Positions 25,122 to 33,149 of a DNA stretch of 50,343 bases are shown here, in pieces. The notes under the pieces are model-generated. The model had not been told where the DNA came from. It saw nothing but the letters and a program-made list of their open reading frames with translations, and searched no databases. Origin of the DNA: Burkholderiales bacterium (GTDB taxonomy: Bacteria > Pseudomonadota > Gammaproteobacteria > Burkholderiales > Burkholderiaceae_C); NCBI GenBank assembly GCA_016191995.1, contig JACPVA010000026.1, positions 1 through 50,343 on the forward strand. Reading direction: 5' to 3'. The stretch's first letter is position 1. Every line of letters begins with the position of its first letter. Both the position numbers and the translations under genes were made by a program.

Positions 25122-25648
25122 GAACTTGCTCCGTAGGGCGCGGGACCGCCCCGCGTTTGGCGCCGGATCCTCGGTGCCACCGCGACGTCCTGTCAAGGCT
25201 GGCGCCGGCGTTTCGCACCCCGCGATCGCGGGGGTGGGCGGCGGGGAGAGTTGGCCCGCAAGGGGGGGGGTCGGGCCTCGAGGGTCGCCAGAGATGCAGC
25301 GGCTCGGGTGGCGAGCGTCCTGGGGGCCTCGAGCCGCAACGCGACGGTCCGGATGGTGGTGCTTCTGCCGCCGAGGAAGGCCGGCTCGTCGCGGGCGAGA
25401 CGGCAAGGCCATGCTCGATTCCGCCACGGGCACCCGAGGACGTTGCACCTGTGGTGGGCGCGGCGGCCGCTGGCCTCGAGCCGCGCGGTACTGCTGGCGC
25501 CGGGGGTCGTTGGGGTCACTCGTTTCGCCATGCGGCATGGTTGGCCCCGGGCCGCACAGGCCCGCTTCGCTTGCAAACCATCCGCTAGAGCGCGGCCCTG
25601 GTGAAACATGCGGGATAGAATGCCAGTCCTTCCTCCAAATCGCATGCC
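25122..25648. other. Duplicated upstream region plus vapBC leader
   Basis: 25122-25420 repeats 22667-22965, including the CCCCGCGATCGCGGGG palindrome. 25421-25648 has no recognisable gene; a weak TAGAAT at 25616 may be the -10 of the following vapBC operon. Confidence 0.5.
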
Positions 25649-25921
25649 ATGGCGCATACCATCACCGTGGACCAGGCCGGCCGCGTCGTGCTGCCGGCAG
25701 AGCTGCGGCGCGCGCTGAACCTGGTGGCTGGCTCGCAGTTGCGCGTCGAGATCGTGGCCCAGCGGCTGGAGTTGACGCCCCAGCCAATGACGCCGACTCC
25801 CGCACTCGGACGCAGCGCCAGCGGACGGCTGACTCTGCCCGCCAGCGGCGGGCCCTTCGACGCCGCCGCGGCCACACGCGCCGAGCGGGATGCTGAGGCG
25901 GCGCGTCGGGCCGGCGCGTGA
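25649..25921 (+). CDS. AbrB-type antitoxin (VapB)
   Basis: 90 residues. HTITVDQAGRVVLPAELRRALNLVAGSQLRVEIV is a SpoVT/AbrB swapped-hairpin DNA-binding domain. The C-terminal Ala/Arg-rich helix would bind the toxin. Its TGA overlaps the GTG start of the PIN gene. Complete-looking. Confidence 0.87.
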   Translation: MAHTITVDQAGRVVLPAELRRALNLVAGSQLRVEIVAQRLELTPQPMTPTPALGRSASGRLTLPASGGPFDAAAATRAERDAEAARRAGA

Positions 25922-26343
25922 TCTGCCTGCTCGACACTTCGGTCCTGTTGGCGTCGCTGGATCCGGGCGAGCCTGCGCATTCTGCATGTGACCGCTGGGT
26001 GGCCGCCGGCGGCCATGTGGTCTACGTGCACGCGCTGGCCGAGGTCTTCTCGGTGCTGACTGGCGGCCGCCAGGGCCGCCGCCACGGGGGCGCCGCGGTC
26101 GTGCATCTTCTCGAGGAGAGCCTGCTGCCCTACGTGCGCGTCGTGCATCTGAACGGCGCCCAGACGGCCGCAGCCCTGGCCGAGTGCGAGCCCCGCGGCA
26201 TCCGCGGCGGCGCGGTCTATGACTGGCTGCACCTGGCTGCAGCCCGCGAGGCCGGGGCCGAGGCGCTGGTGACGCTGAACCTGCGCGACTTCCAGGCCAT
26301 CTTCCGTCCGGGCGATCCGCGCATCGTCGCGCCAGAAGGGTGA
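25918..26343 (+). CDS. PIN-domain RNase toxin (VapC)
   Basis: 141 residues from GTG 25918. ICLLDTSVLLASLDP carries the first Asp, HALAEVFSVLTGG the Glu, and GGAVYDWLHLAAAREAGAEALVTLN the acidic site and helix. NLRDFQAIF is near the end. All PIN active-site acids are present, so unlike the PIN remnants elsewhere this one could be functional. Confidence 0.88.
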   Translation: MICLLDTSVLLASLDPGEPAHSACDRWVAAGGHVVYVHALAEVFSVLTGGRQGRRHGGAAVVHLLEESLLPYVRVVHLNGAQTAAALAECEPRGIRGGAVYDWLHLAAAREAGAEALVTLNLRDFQAIFRPGDPRIVAPEG

Positions 26344-26382
26344 GGCCGGCGTGTCGCGGTTGGAGCCGCAGCGACGGGAGTT

Positions 26383-26420
26383 TTCAATCGTAAGCCCTTG
26401 CGATTGAAGGCCTGACCCTC
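26383..26420. repeat. Hairpin repeat, copy 5
   Basis: TTCAATCGTAAG pairs with TTGCGATTGAA across a CCC-type loop and is followed by GGCCTGACCCTC. It lies 40 bp after the vapC stop. Confidence 0.82.
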
Positions 26421-26429
26421 GGCGCCCTG

Positions 26430-26520
26430 ACCTGGCCCGCGAGCAGGCCAAAGCGCAAAGCCGGGCGAGCCGCCTGCAGCCGCGTGATGCGCACCAGCGG
26501 TTTGCCGTGTCGGCTGACCG
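26430..26520 (-). pseudogene. Phd/VapB-type antitoxin C-terminal fragment
   Basis: The minus-strand frame reads VSRHGKPLVRITRLQAARPA then LRFGLLAGQV. This is the (x)GKPxVRLxP...RxLGxLkG end of Phd-family antitoxins. The N-terminal half is missing and it abuts the tumA fragment. Confidence 0.6.
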
Positions 26521-26743
26521 CACCATGCCGCGGGGGCCGCGGTGCAGGCGGACCAAGCCGTAGCGCTCCATGGTGCGCAGGGTGCGCGAGAGGTTGCCGG
26601 AGGTGCGGCCGGTGGCCGTCGCGAGCGCCAGGATGGACTCGGGGCGCTCCTGGTGGATCACCTGCAGGAGGGCGCGGTTCTTGTTCGAGAGCACCTTGGC
26701 GAAGCTCTCGGGCGAGGGAAACCAGACCTGGGGGTCGTCGGGC
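26521..26743 (-). pseudogene. TumA-type antitoxin fragment (second copy)
   Basis: DDPQVWFPSPESFAKVLSNK then HQERPESILALATATGRTSG and NLSRTLRTMERYGLVRLHRG: the winged-helix is in frame here, unlike the copy at 24255. Both ends are cut: the first ~16 residues are replaced by tumE sequence and the end after GMVR by a Phd fragment. Confidence 0.8.
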
Positions 26744-26910
26744 ACTCACCGTCCGGGGCGTGCAGGGTCATCGTGCAGTCCAGGCCATGCGGCTTCTCAG
26801 GGCTCGCAGGGACATGCGTCACCACGAACCGGACCCAGTACCCAGCCGCGTCGATCACCAGCACCGTTCAGGTCGAGCAAGGCGTCGAGGGCGTGATCGC
26901 GCTGCGTCAT
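26744..26910 (-). pseudogene. TumE-type toxin N-terminal fragment
   Basis: Start ATG 26910 (MTQRDHALDALLDLNG), then in a shifted frame LVIDAAGYWVRFVVTHVP and EKPHGLDCTMTLHAPDGE, the TumE/DUF6516 N-terminal pattern. A frameshift follows the 16th codon. The gene is then cut and joined to tumA, so it is inactive. The TumE assignment is from the pattern and the tumA neighbour. Confidence 0.6.
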
Positions 26911-26913
26911 CGT

Positions 26914-26936
26914 CTATGAGCATCACATGCTCATAG
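26914..26936. promoter_or_regulatory. Candidate operator of the tumE/tumA module
   Basis: A perfect 10-bp inverted repeat CTATGAGCAT/ATGCTCATAG with a 3-bp centre lies four bases upstream of the tumE start. A one-half remnant (GTATGAG) is seen near 24581 before the other tumA copy. Confidence 0.6.
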
Positions 26937-27063
26937 CGGGTCCTGATTAGCGACTTGGCTCAGCTCTCGCCGAGAGGCGGCCCGCGACCCACAAGCGCCA
27001 TTCGCTCGATCTGCTTGCCAGCCCTGGGGGCCGTCCTCGGTGCACAGCAAGAGGCTGGCAGGC

Positions 27064-27283
27064 GTCAGGCCAGCGCCTTCGCACGCCTGATGTCGCCACT
27101 TTGCGTGCGCTTGGATCCACCGCCCAGCAGGACGACGAGGTGGTCGCCCCGTTGCGTGAAACAGATGCGTCATCCAGCCCCGATGTGGATGCGAAGTTCG
27201 GAGATACCGCCGCCTACCGGTTCCACGTCGGAAAGAAGTCCTCGTTCAAGCCGGTTGATCCGAGCGACCACAACGCCACGGCG
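27064..27283 (-). pseudogene. HigB/RelE-type (COG3657) toxin remnant with in-frame stop
   Basis: The minus-strand frame reads VVVARINRLERGLLSDVEPV then GGGISELRIHIGAG, a TGA, and RICFTQRGDHLVVLLGGGSK plus RTQSGDIRRAKALA-stop. This is the addiction-module killer protein pattern with one codon (normally Tyr or Trp) turned into TGA. The N-terminus is lost. No HigA partner was found downstream. Confidence 0.7.
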
Positions 27284-27645
27284 AAGAAGATGCTCTTGTG
27301 CGCCGCTACTGCCTGGGCCAGCTCCCGGTCTGCGGTCGCGCTGTTTACGTGTTCGGCAGCGTCGAACCGCTTGACGTTGCGCCAGTGGCGCGCGAAGCGC
27401 GCTTCGCCGCGGAAGCTGCCCTGGGCGCAGAAGACACCCGCGGCAGCTGGCGCTGCAGGAGGGCATCCGGCGGGCAGTGGCCGAAGAGGGCGCGGCGTAC
27501 GCAGTGCCGGGGGCGCGGGCAGGCTCGCGGGCCACGGGGCGTTCTTGGCGGGGGTCGAGTCTCGAGTCGGCAGCACCTACGATGCAAGACCTGACCCTCG
27601 ACTCGGTGCTACCATTGTGCTTCCATTGCGAGAGGGAGCACGATC
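27284..27645. other. Intergenic region before mazEF
   Basis: No family could be recognised in any frame. It contains the hairpin-family copy at 27551-27600, which sits about 45 bp before the mazE start. Confidence 0.5.
27551..27600. repeat. Hairpin repeat, copy 6
   Basis: The left arm GGTCGAGTCTCGAGTCG and right arm CGATGCAAGACCTGACCC pair imperfectly; the outer sequence matches the family. Confidence 0.78.
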
Positions 27646-27894
27646 GTGGAGGTGGCGATCCGCAAGATGGGCAATTCCCAGGGTGTACTGATCCCGAAAC
27701 CAATCCTGGCCCAGGTCGGACTGGAGGGCACGGCCGATCTGCAAGTCCGTGACGGCGTGATCGAAATCCGTGCGGTCCGTCGCAATCCCCGGCAGGGCTG
27801 GGCCGACGACGCGCGCAGGGTTGCCGAGCAGCGCGATGACGCGCTGGTCTGGCCGGAGTTCGCCAACGACGGCGACAACGAGCTGGTCTGGTGA
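27646..27894 (+). CDS. MazE-type antitoxin
   Basis: 82 residues. VAIRKMGNSQGVLIPKPILA is the MazE AbrB-like DNA-binding loop with the GNSxG motif. An acidic tail (FANDGDNELVW) would contact the toxin. The stop overlaps the mazF start. Confidence 0.9.
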   Translation: MEVAIRKMGNSQGVLIPKPILAQVGLEGTADLQVRDGVIEIRAVRRNPRQGWADDARRVAEQRDDALVWPEFANDGDNELVW

Positions 27895-28211
27895 TGAAGG
27901 CAGGTGAGATCTGGCTGGCCCAACTCGACCCGACGGTGGGCAGCGAGATCCAGAAGACACGGCCTTGTGTCGTGGTGTCGCCTGACGAGATGAACGCGCA
28001 CTTGCTCACCGTCATCGTGGCGCCGATGACCACGGGATCGCGGCCAGCGCGCTTCCGCATCGCGCTCACCTTCCAAGGCAAGCAAGGCCTGATCTTGCTG
28101 GACCAGGTTCGGACCCTCGATCGTGCGCGCCTGGTCAAGCGATTGGGTGCCCTGCGGCCGGTCACGCTGGGCGCAACGCTGCAAACCCTGCAGGCCATGT
28201 TCGCGCCGTGA
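27894..28211 (+). CDS. MazF/PemK-type endoribonuclease toxin
   Basis: 105 residues from ATG 27894 (GTG 27891 possible). KAGEIWLAQLDPTVGSEIQK then TRPCVVVSPDEMN is the MazF start with the catalytic Arg. VIVAPMTTGSR has the conserved Thr, and GLILLDQVRTLDRARLVKRLG the Asp. It appears intact and paired with its own mazE. Confidence 0.92.
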   Translation: MKAGEIWLAQLDPTVGSEIQKTRPCVVVSPDEMNAHLLTVIVAPMTTGSRPARFRIALTFQGKQGLILLDQVRTLDRARLVKRLGALRPVTLGATLQTLQAMFAP

Positions 28212-28357
28212 TCCGTCTTGGAGATGTCTTGTTCGACGGCGGCTGTGGCACCCGCCTGGGCTGACAGATCCCGCAGAGTCCAGCCGCCGAGCGGACCTGC
28301 AAGTTCGTTCATGCTGACACTGCAAGTTGCGCTTGCGTCCGGAACCAAGGGTCAGCG

Positions 28358-29212
28358 GGTCAGGTCTCAATACCGTTAATTTAGAGTACGAACTTCCCCC
28401 TCGGATTGCCCGGCGACCACGCTCGACGCTTGCGCGTCCTGCCCGGCGGCGCATTCTGCATCGGCGGCGCCGGTTGCGGTCGGGGGTCAATCGGCACCCG
28501 TCTGCTCGCGCCCCAGTCGAAGGCCTTGTTCCGCGAGTGGCGCCGCTCGACCATGCGCGGGGAGCTTCGGTCGATCGTGCGGCTGGCCCGCAGCGTCGCC
28601 GAGGTCTCGAGCAGTCCTGCCATCCAGCGAGCCCGCTTTCTGGGCTGCCCTGGGGGAAAGGCCCCTGTCAGGGGCTGTTCTCGCTCGACCAGCTCCACAT
28701 GCTCCTTGAAGGACAAGTCCTCGTGCGGGATGCGGTGGCTGGCCGCTCCCTGGTGCAGCAGCCAGCGCACGACGTAGTGCATCAGCACCCAGCCGTAGAA
28801 CTCCTGCCGCACCAGGTCGGCCAGCGGCTCCCAGCCGATGCGCGAACGCAGCAGGCTGATGGCGACCTTGCTGACCTCGGCGGGCCGGCCTGCCAAGCCA
28901 GTCCCAGCGAGACCGCCGAGAGCACCGCCTCGTACGAGGACTCGGGATATAGGCTCAGCGCCATCGCGTAGTACACGCCGGCCACGGCCGGGAAGGCGCG
29001 AATGCGCTGACTGTTGCGCCCGTAGGCATCCAGCACCTCGTGGACGGCGGGCGCCGGCACGACGCGGGCCATCAGGCTGGCGCTCAGGAAGTCCGCCATC
29101 CGCGCGCCGGGGCTGAGCCCCGCCTTGGTTCGAGCCATGAGCTGTCTGCGTCGGAGGACGGGGAGGGATCATAGCGCGAAGTAGCCTAAATTAACGGTAT
29201 TGAGACCTGACC
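28358..29212. mobile_element. Internally deleted IS4-family element with perfect 27-bp ends
   Basis: 855 bp bounded by exact inverted repeats of 27 bp (28358-28384 and 29186-29212), outermost bases GGTCAGGTCTCAATACCG. Inside is a minus-strand IS4-type transposase without its catalytic core. Full elements of this type are about 1.5 kb, so it resembles a MITE that a full-length relative could move. No target duplication could be verified. Confidence 0.88.
28381..29138 (-). pseudogene. IS4-family transposase lacking the DDE core
   Basis: The N-terminus MARTKAGLSPGARMADFLSA then GVYYAMALSLYPESSYEAV matches the IS4 transposase N-terminal domain. A frameshift follows LAWQAG. After AISLLRSRIGWEPLADLV the frame jumps to the C-terminal region EFYGWVLMHYVVRWLLHQGA. 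The several hundred residues carrying the DDE active site are missing. Its final codons overlap the terminal repeat. Confidence 0.85.
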
Positions 29213-29333
29213 ATCGGCTCCCCCCTGGCCTTCGAGCCCAAGTCCGAATTGCCCTCCTGCCGCGGGATGCGGTCGAGGTCGCCCACCTCGCAGGTTGCCT
29301 CGACGATCTCGGATCGCCTGGCGACCTTGGGTA

Positions 29334-30335
29334 TCAGCGCCCGCGACGCCTGGACGCGGCACCGACCGCGGCGATACCCAGCAGCAGCAGGGCCCAGGCG
29401 CCCGGCTCCGGGACCGGCGCGAGCTGCCAAGTGGCGCCGACGGATGGCCGCGTGAAGTCCTCGCCGTCGAACAAGCTGTCGATGCGCGGAACGTGGATGT
29501 TCAACAGACCGCTGCCTGCGGCATCGACCACGTCGAAGGCGGCGAGTACGCCGTTGTCGCTGTCACCCGGGCCGAAGTAGTTGTAGTGGAACTGGAAACC
29601 GACGTAGGCCGCGTCGCCGAGGTTCTTGCCGACACTGGCCAGGCTGTCTGCCAGATCGATTATCGCGTAGTTCGTGTTTGTCAGCGTGACGCCATCGAAC
29701 GCCAAACGTCGAAACCAGAGCTTTGGACGCCCGTCTCTGGACACGAGTACCGCCAGATCCAGGACGTCGTTGTACGCGCCGCCAGAGCCCGGGTTGTCTG
29801 ACAGGCGCAACCCGTAGTAGGTGACCGCACCGGGTATCGCTGCATCCGGCGCCACGTAGTCCCAATAGGACGTCACCTCGAACGAAGAGGTCGATCTCAA
29901 CAGGGGGCCGCTGCCTGTGTCGGCCAAGGTAAGCCGGTTTACATAGTTAGTCAAACCCGGCGGCGTCAGGTTGTTTGGTCCGACGTCTTGAGCCGAAGCC
30001 GCAGTGAGCGTGAGCCGCCCCAGACCATAGGTAATGCCAGCCCAGTCTGTTGGATTGGTTTCCGAGCCGGGCGCGAAGCCCCGGTTGAGCACGCTGTAAC
30101 TGGCTGGCGTGAACGTGACACCACCGTCGAGAGTCATCTGGGCCCCGGTCAACGGATCGCCGTTGCTGAAGGCGTCCCAGAACATCGTCGGCGACGGGTC
30201 CGGTGGGGGCAGTCCTGGAGCGAAGGCGGCCCCGAAATCGAACACTCGAACACCGTAGTCCGCCGGCGCCGCACTGGCGGCGAGACCGAACAACGACAAC
30301 AGACTGGCCACAAAGACGTGTTGACTCAACCTCAC
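29334..30335 (-). CDS. PEP-CTERM sorting domain protein 2
   Basis: 333 residues from GTG 30335, with AAGGAG about 7 nt upstream. It has a signal peptide (LSQHVFVASLLSLFGLAASA), a long beta-rich body and PEP-CTERM VPEPGAWALLLLGIAAVGAA followed by SRRRGR. Contains no domain I can name. Well-formed and expected to be sorted by XrtB. Confidence 0.9.
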   Translation of the reverse strand: MRLSQHVFVASLLSLFGLAASAAPADYGVRVFDFGAAFAPGLPPPDPSPTMFWDAFSNGDPLTGAQMTLDGGVTFTPASYSVLNRGFAPGSETNPTDWAGITYGLGRLTLTAASAQDVGPNNLTPPGLTNYVNRLTLADTGSGPLLRSTSSFEVTSYWDYVAPDAAIPGAVTYYGLRLSDNPGSGGAYNDVLDLAVLVSRDGRPKLWFRRLAFDGVTLTNTNYAIIDLADSLASVGKNLGDAAYVGFQFHYNYFGPGDSDNGVLAAFDVVDAAGSGLLNIHVPRIDSLFDGEDFTRPSVGATWQLAPVPEPGAWALLLLGIAAVGAASRRRGR

Positions 30336-30510
30336 GGCAATCTCCTTCGGTCCAAACGAATGCGCCCAGGATCACAGGTCAAGGCCCGTCCGCAGCGATC
30401 ACATTGCACCAGGCGCCAGCGATGTCAATGCCGCGTTTCCGGGGTGGGAAATCCCGCGCGTTGTCACGGAACCCAACGGGGGATTCGTCTATGGGCGGAG
30501 CATAGGCGTC

Positions 30511-30762
30511 TTGGCCGCGAAAACCTCGCGTGAAGGCGTCGAGGACATGCCCCTGCGCCGGGACGACATCGCGTCCGGCAAGCTGGTGCTGCGAAGGCGC
30601 GGCCCCACCGGCGCGGTCCTGCCCAACAAGCCGCGTGTGAACATCTTCCTCGACGGCGCCGTGATCGAGCACTTCAAGGCCAAGGCAGGTGCGCGTGGCG
30701 ACCAGACTCTCATCGACGAGACGCCGAAGCAGGCGATCCAGGCAGAAACCTCGAGGGGGTGA
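30511..30762 (+). pseudogene. BrnA-type antitoxin, frameshifted near its end
   Basis: From TTG 30511: MPLRRDDIASGKLVLRRRG, then KPRVNIFLDGAVIEHFKAKA and GARGDQTLIDETPKQAIQAE, a BrnA/DUF4415 ribbon-helix-helix. One missing base at about 30752 ends the frame early. The lost tail (EGVIRKTIREALR) is readable in the next frame. No BrnT toxin precedes it, so it is an orphan. About 40 bp short of intact. Confidence 0.7.
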
Positions 30763-30974
30763 TCCGCAAGACGATCCGGGAAGCGCTGCGGCGCGCTCGA
30801 TTTCGAGATTGCCCAGGCCGCGCGCCCGGCCGGCTGCCCCCCCGTTGCGGGCCGAGGGCCTCGCCGGCGGCACGATGCCCGCCGGGGTGCGCGTGGCGAA
30901 TCCGTTTGCGTGACATGGCCCCGAGGTGAGATCCTCGCTCTGCAGTGCCCGCGACTCACGACCCCGGCCGCCCC

Positions 30975-32390
30975 ATGCCCCTGGAACTGACCCACCACGG
31001 CGCCGTCGACGGCGTCACCGGATCGTGCCACCAGCTGCACCTGCCCGGCGGCGCGTCGGTGCTGGTGGACTGCGGGTTGTTCCAGGGCGCGGAGACGTCG
31101 GCCGACGGCACCGCGGCGGCGGACCGGTTGCAGATCGGCTTCCCGCTGGCGGGGGTGTGCGCGCTCGTCGTCACGCATGTGCACATCGACCACGTGGGCC
31201 GGCTGCCCTATTTGGTGGCGGCGGGGTTCACGGGGCCGATCTTCTGCACGTCGGCGTCGGCGCTGCTTCTGCCGATGGTGATCGAGGACGCGCTGAAGGT
31301 CGGCGTCACGCGCGACCGGGCGCTGATCGCGCGCGTGATCGCGCGCATGCGCGAGCAGCTGGTGCCGCTGCCGTACGGGCAGTGGCAGACGGTGCTGCGC
31401 GGCCCGCCGGGGCTGCGGCTGCGGCTGCAGCCGGCGGGTCATATCCTGGGCTCGGCCTACGTGGAGCTGGACGTGCAGCTGGCGGCGGGGCGCGCCGCGG
31501 CCAACCGCCGGCGGGTGGTCTTCTCCGGCGACCTGGGCGCGCCGTATACACCGCTGCTGCCGGCGCCGCGCCCGCCGCAGCGCGCCGACCTGCTGGTGCT
31601 GGAGAGCACCTACGGCGACCGCCTGCACGAGCCGCGTCGCACGCGGCGCGAGCGCCTGCAGGCGCTGTGCGAGCATGCGTTCGCCAACGGCGGGACGCTG
31701 CTGGTGCCCGCCTTCAGCATCGGCCGCACGCAGGAGCTGCTCTACGAGCTGGAGGAGATCATCCACCGCAACCGCCAGCGCCAGGCCGCCCGCGGGCTGC
31801 CCTGGGGCGAAGTGGACGTGATCGTCGACTCGCCGCTGGCGGCCGACTTCACCGCCGGCTACGCGAGCCTGCGCGAGCACTGGGACGCCGAGGCGCGCCG
31901 CAAGCTGGCCGCCGGCCGCCACCCGCTGGCGTTCGAGCAGCTGACGACGGTGGGCGACCACGCCGCGCACCTGCGCATGGTGCAAGCGCTGGCGGGCAGC
32001 GCGCGGCCGGCGATCGTCGTCGCCGCCAGCGGCATGTGCAGCGGCGGGCGCATCGTGAACTACCTGAAGGCGATGCTGGGCGACGCGCGACACGACGTGC
32101 TGTTCTGCGGCTATCAAGCCGCGGGCACGCCGGGGCGCGCGATCCAGCAGTACGGCCCGCGCGGCGGCTACGTCGATCTGGACGGCGAGCGCATCACGAT
32201 CCGCGCCGGCATCCACACGCTGGGCGGCTTTTCGGCGCACGCGGACCGCAAGAACCTGCTGGACTTCGTCGGCCGCATGCGCCGCCCGCCGGCGCAGCTG
32301 CGCCTGGTGCACGGCGACGACCCGGCCAAGCAGTCACTGGCCGCCGAGCTGCGGCGCCGGCACCCGGGGATGGAGGTGGTGGTGCCGTAA
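30975..32390 (+). CDS. MBL-fold RNA-processing hydrolase (beta-CASP family)
   Basis: 471 residues from ATG 30975. LELTHHGAVDGVTGSCHQL is the beta-CASP start, VTHVHIDHVGRLPYL the HxHxDH zinc motif, LQPAGHILGSAYVEL the next His, and ESTYGDRLH the conserved Asp loop. After the beta-CASP insert come IVVAASGMCSGGRIVNYLK and GGFSAHADRKNLLDFV (terminal His). This is the CPSF/YSH1-like bacterial family, predicted ribonuclease. It is chromosomal-type and has no visible link to its neighbours. Confidence 0.92.
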   Translation: MPLELTHHGAVDGVTGSCHQLHLPGGASVLVDCGLFQGAETSADGTAAADRLQIGFPLAGVCALVVTHVHIDHVGRLPYLVAAGFTGPIFCTSASALLLPMVIEDALKVGVTRDRALIARVIARMREQLVPLPYGQWQTVLRGPPGLRLRLQPAGHILGSAYVELDVQLAAGRAAANRRRVVFSGDLGAPYTPLLPAPRPPQRADLLVLESTYGDRLHEPRRTRRERLQALCEHAFANGGTLLVPAFSIGRTQELLYELEEIIHRNRQRQAARGLPWGEVDVIVDSPLAADFTAGYASLREHWDAEARRKLAAGRHPLAFEQLTTVGDHAAHLRMVQALAGSARPAIVVAASGMCSGGRIVNYLKAMLGDARHDVLFCGYQAAGTPGRAIQQYGPRGGYVDLDGERITIRAGIHTLGGFSAHADRKNLLDFVGRMRRPPAQLRLVHGDDPAKQSLAAELRRRHPGMEVVVP

Positions 32391-32525
32391 CGCGGCGGGT
32401 GACCACGCCTGCCCTCGGGTGCAATGCGTGCGCCTGCCGCTTGCCGGGACGATGGGTTGCGTGATGTGTCGCACCCGGCCCGTCTTGGCGGCGCCCCCGG
32501 TTGTCCGGGATGATGTTGCAGGCGA

Positions 32526-33005
32526 TCAGCCCGTCGGTGGCTTGATCACTGTGCGTTGACCGTCCAGCTTCTGGATCCATACCTCTTCGGCGCCTGCCTC
32601 GAGATAGAGGCCGGCCTTGATGTGCATGGCGGCCCAGCTGTTGCCGGGCGACATGATCTCGACACAGACCTCCGGAGCACGGGGAAATGGCGTGACCTGG
32701 CCCATCTCCGCCAGGCGGGCGTCCGAGATCCAGGCGACGTCGGCCACCCGCACGCCGTCCGCCGTCTGGATGCTGCACTCGGCAATCACCTGGCCGCCAG
32801 GGCGCTGGCGCAGTTCCGCGCCGACATCCATCTGCACCTTGCCGCGCTGGTTGCTCGCCGGGCTCATCTCGATGCGGCCCCAACGGTTCAGCTCGATCTT
32901 GAACGGCAAGTCCTGCAGTTGCGGATGGGCCATCACATCGACCCAGGTCATCGTTCCCACCGTGTTGCGCTCCGTGGCATCGGCTTCGGCGCGAGCCATG
33001 GACAT
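32526..33005 (-). CDS. Uma2-family putative nuclease (DUF820)
   Basis: 159 residues from ATG 33005; an upstream extension to 33119 is unlikely. FKIELNRWGRIEMSPASNQRGK is the family start. VADVAWISDARL and CVEIMSPGNSWAAMHIKAGL with EVWIQ supply the PD-(D/E)xK-like residues (Asp in ADVAW, Glu in VEIMSP). The role of Uma2 proteins is not settled. A hairpin-repeat half lies just upstream at 33048. Confidence 0.85.
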   Translation of the reverse strand: MSMARAEADATERNTVGTMTWVDVMAHPQLQDLPFKIELNRWGRIEMSPASNQRGKVQMDVGAELRQRPGGQVIAECSIQTADGVRVADVAWISDARLAEMGQVTPFPRAPEVCVEIMSPGNSWAAMHIKAGLYLEAGAEEVWIQKLDGQRTVIKPPTG

Positions 33006-33047
33006 CGTACGCCTGTCGCCGCTTGTTGTCGGCGGCGTCGCGCGGCA

Positions 33048-33071
33048 GTGCGATTCGAGGCCTGACCCTGG
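33048..33071. repeat. Hairpin repeat, half copy
   Basis: GTGCGATTCGAGGCCTGACC, the right arm of the family, without a readable left arm. Confidence 0.6.
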
Positions 33072-33149
33072 GCTGCTGGCAAGACCGTCCGCCGAAGCGC
33101 GGCAAGGCCACGGCATCACGATCCGGGCCCGACCCCAGGCCGCGCGCCA

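Larger units (their letters stand above)
22339..25420. repeat. 627-bp direct duplication flanking a toxin-antitoxin cluster
   Basis: 22339-22965 and 24794-25420 align without length difference and with scattered substitutions. The unit covers the signal-peptide half of PEP-CTERM gene 1 and its upstream region, including a palindrome CCCCGCGATCGCGGGG in both copies. Between the copies lie brnA/brnT, hicA/hicB and a tumA pseudogene. Confidence 0.88.

Noticed and set aside
30489-32312. A long minus-strand frame opposite the MBL-fold gene
   Set aside because: His/Arg/Gln-rich composition typical of antisense frames; the plus-strand gene has all MBL motifs.
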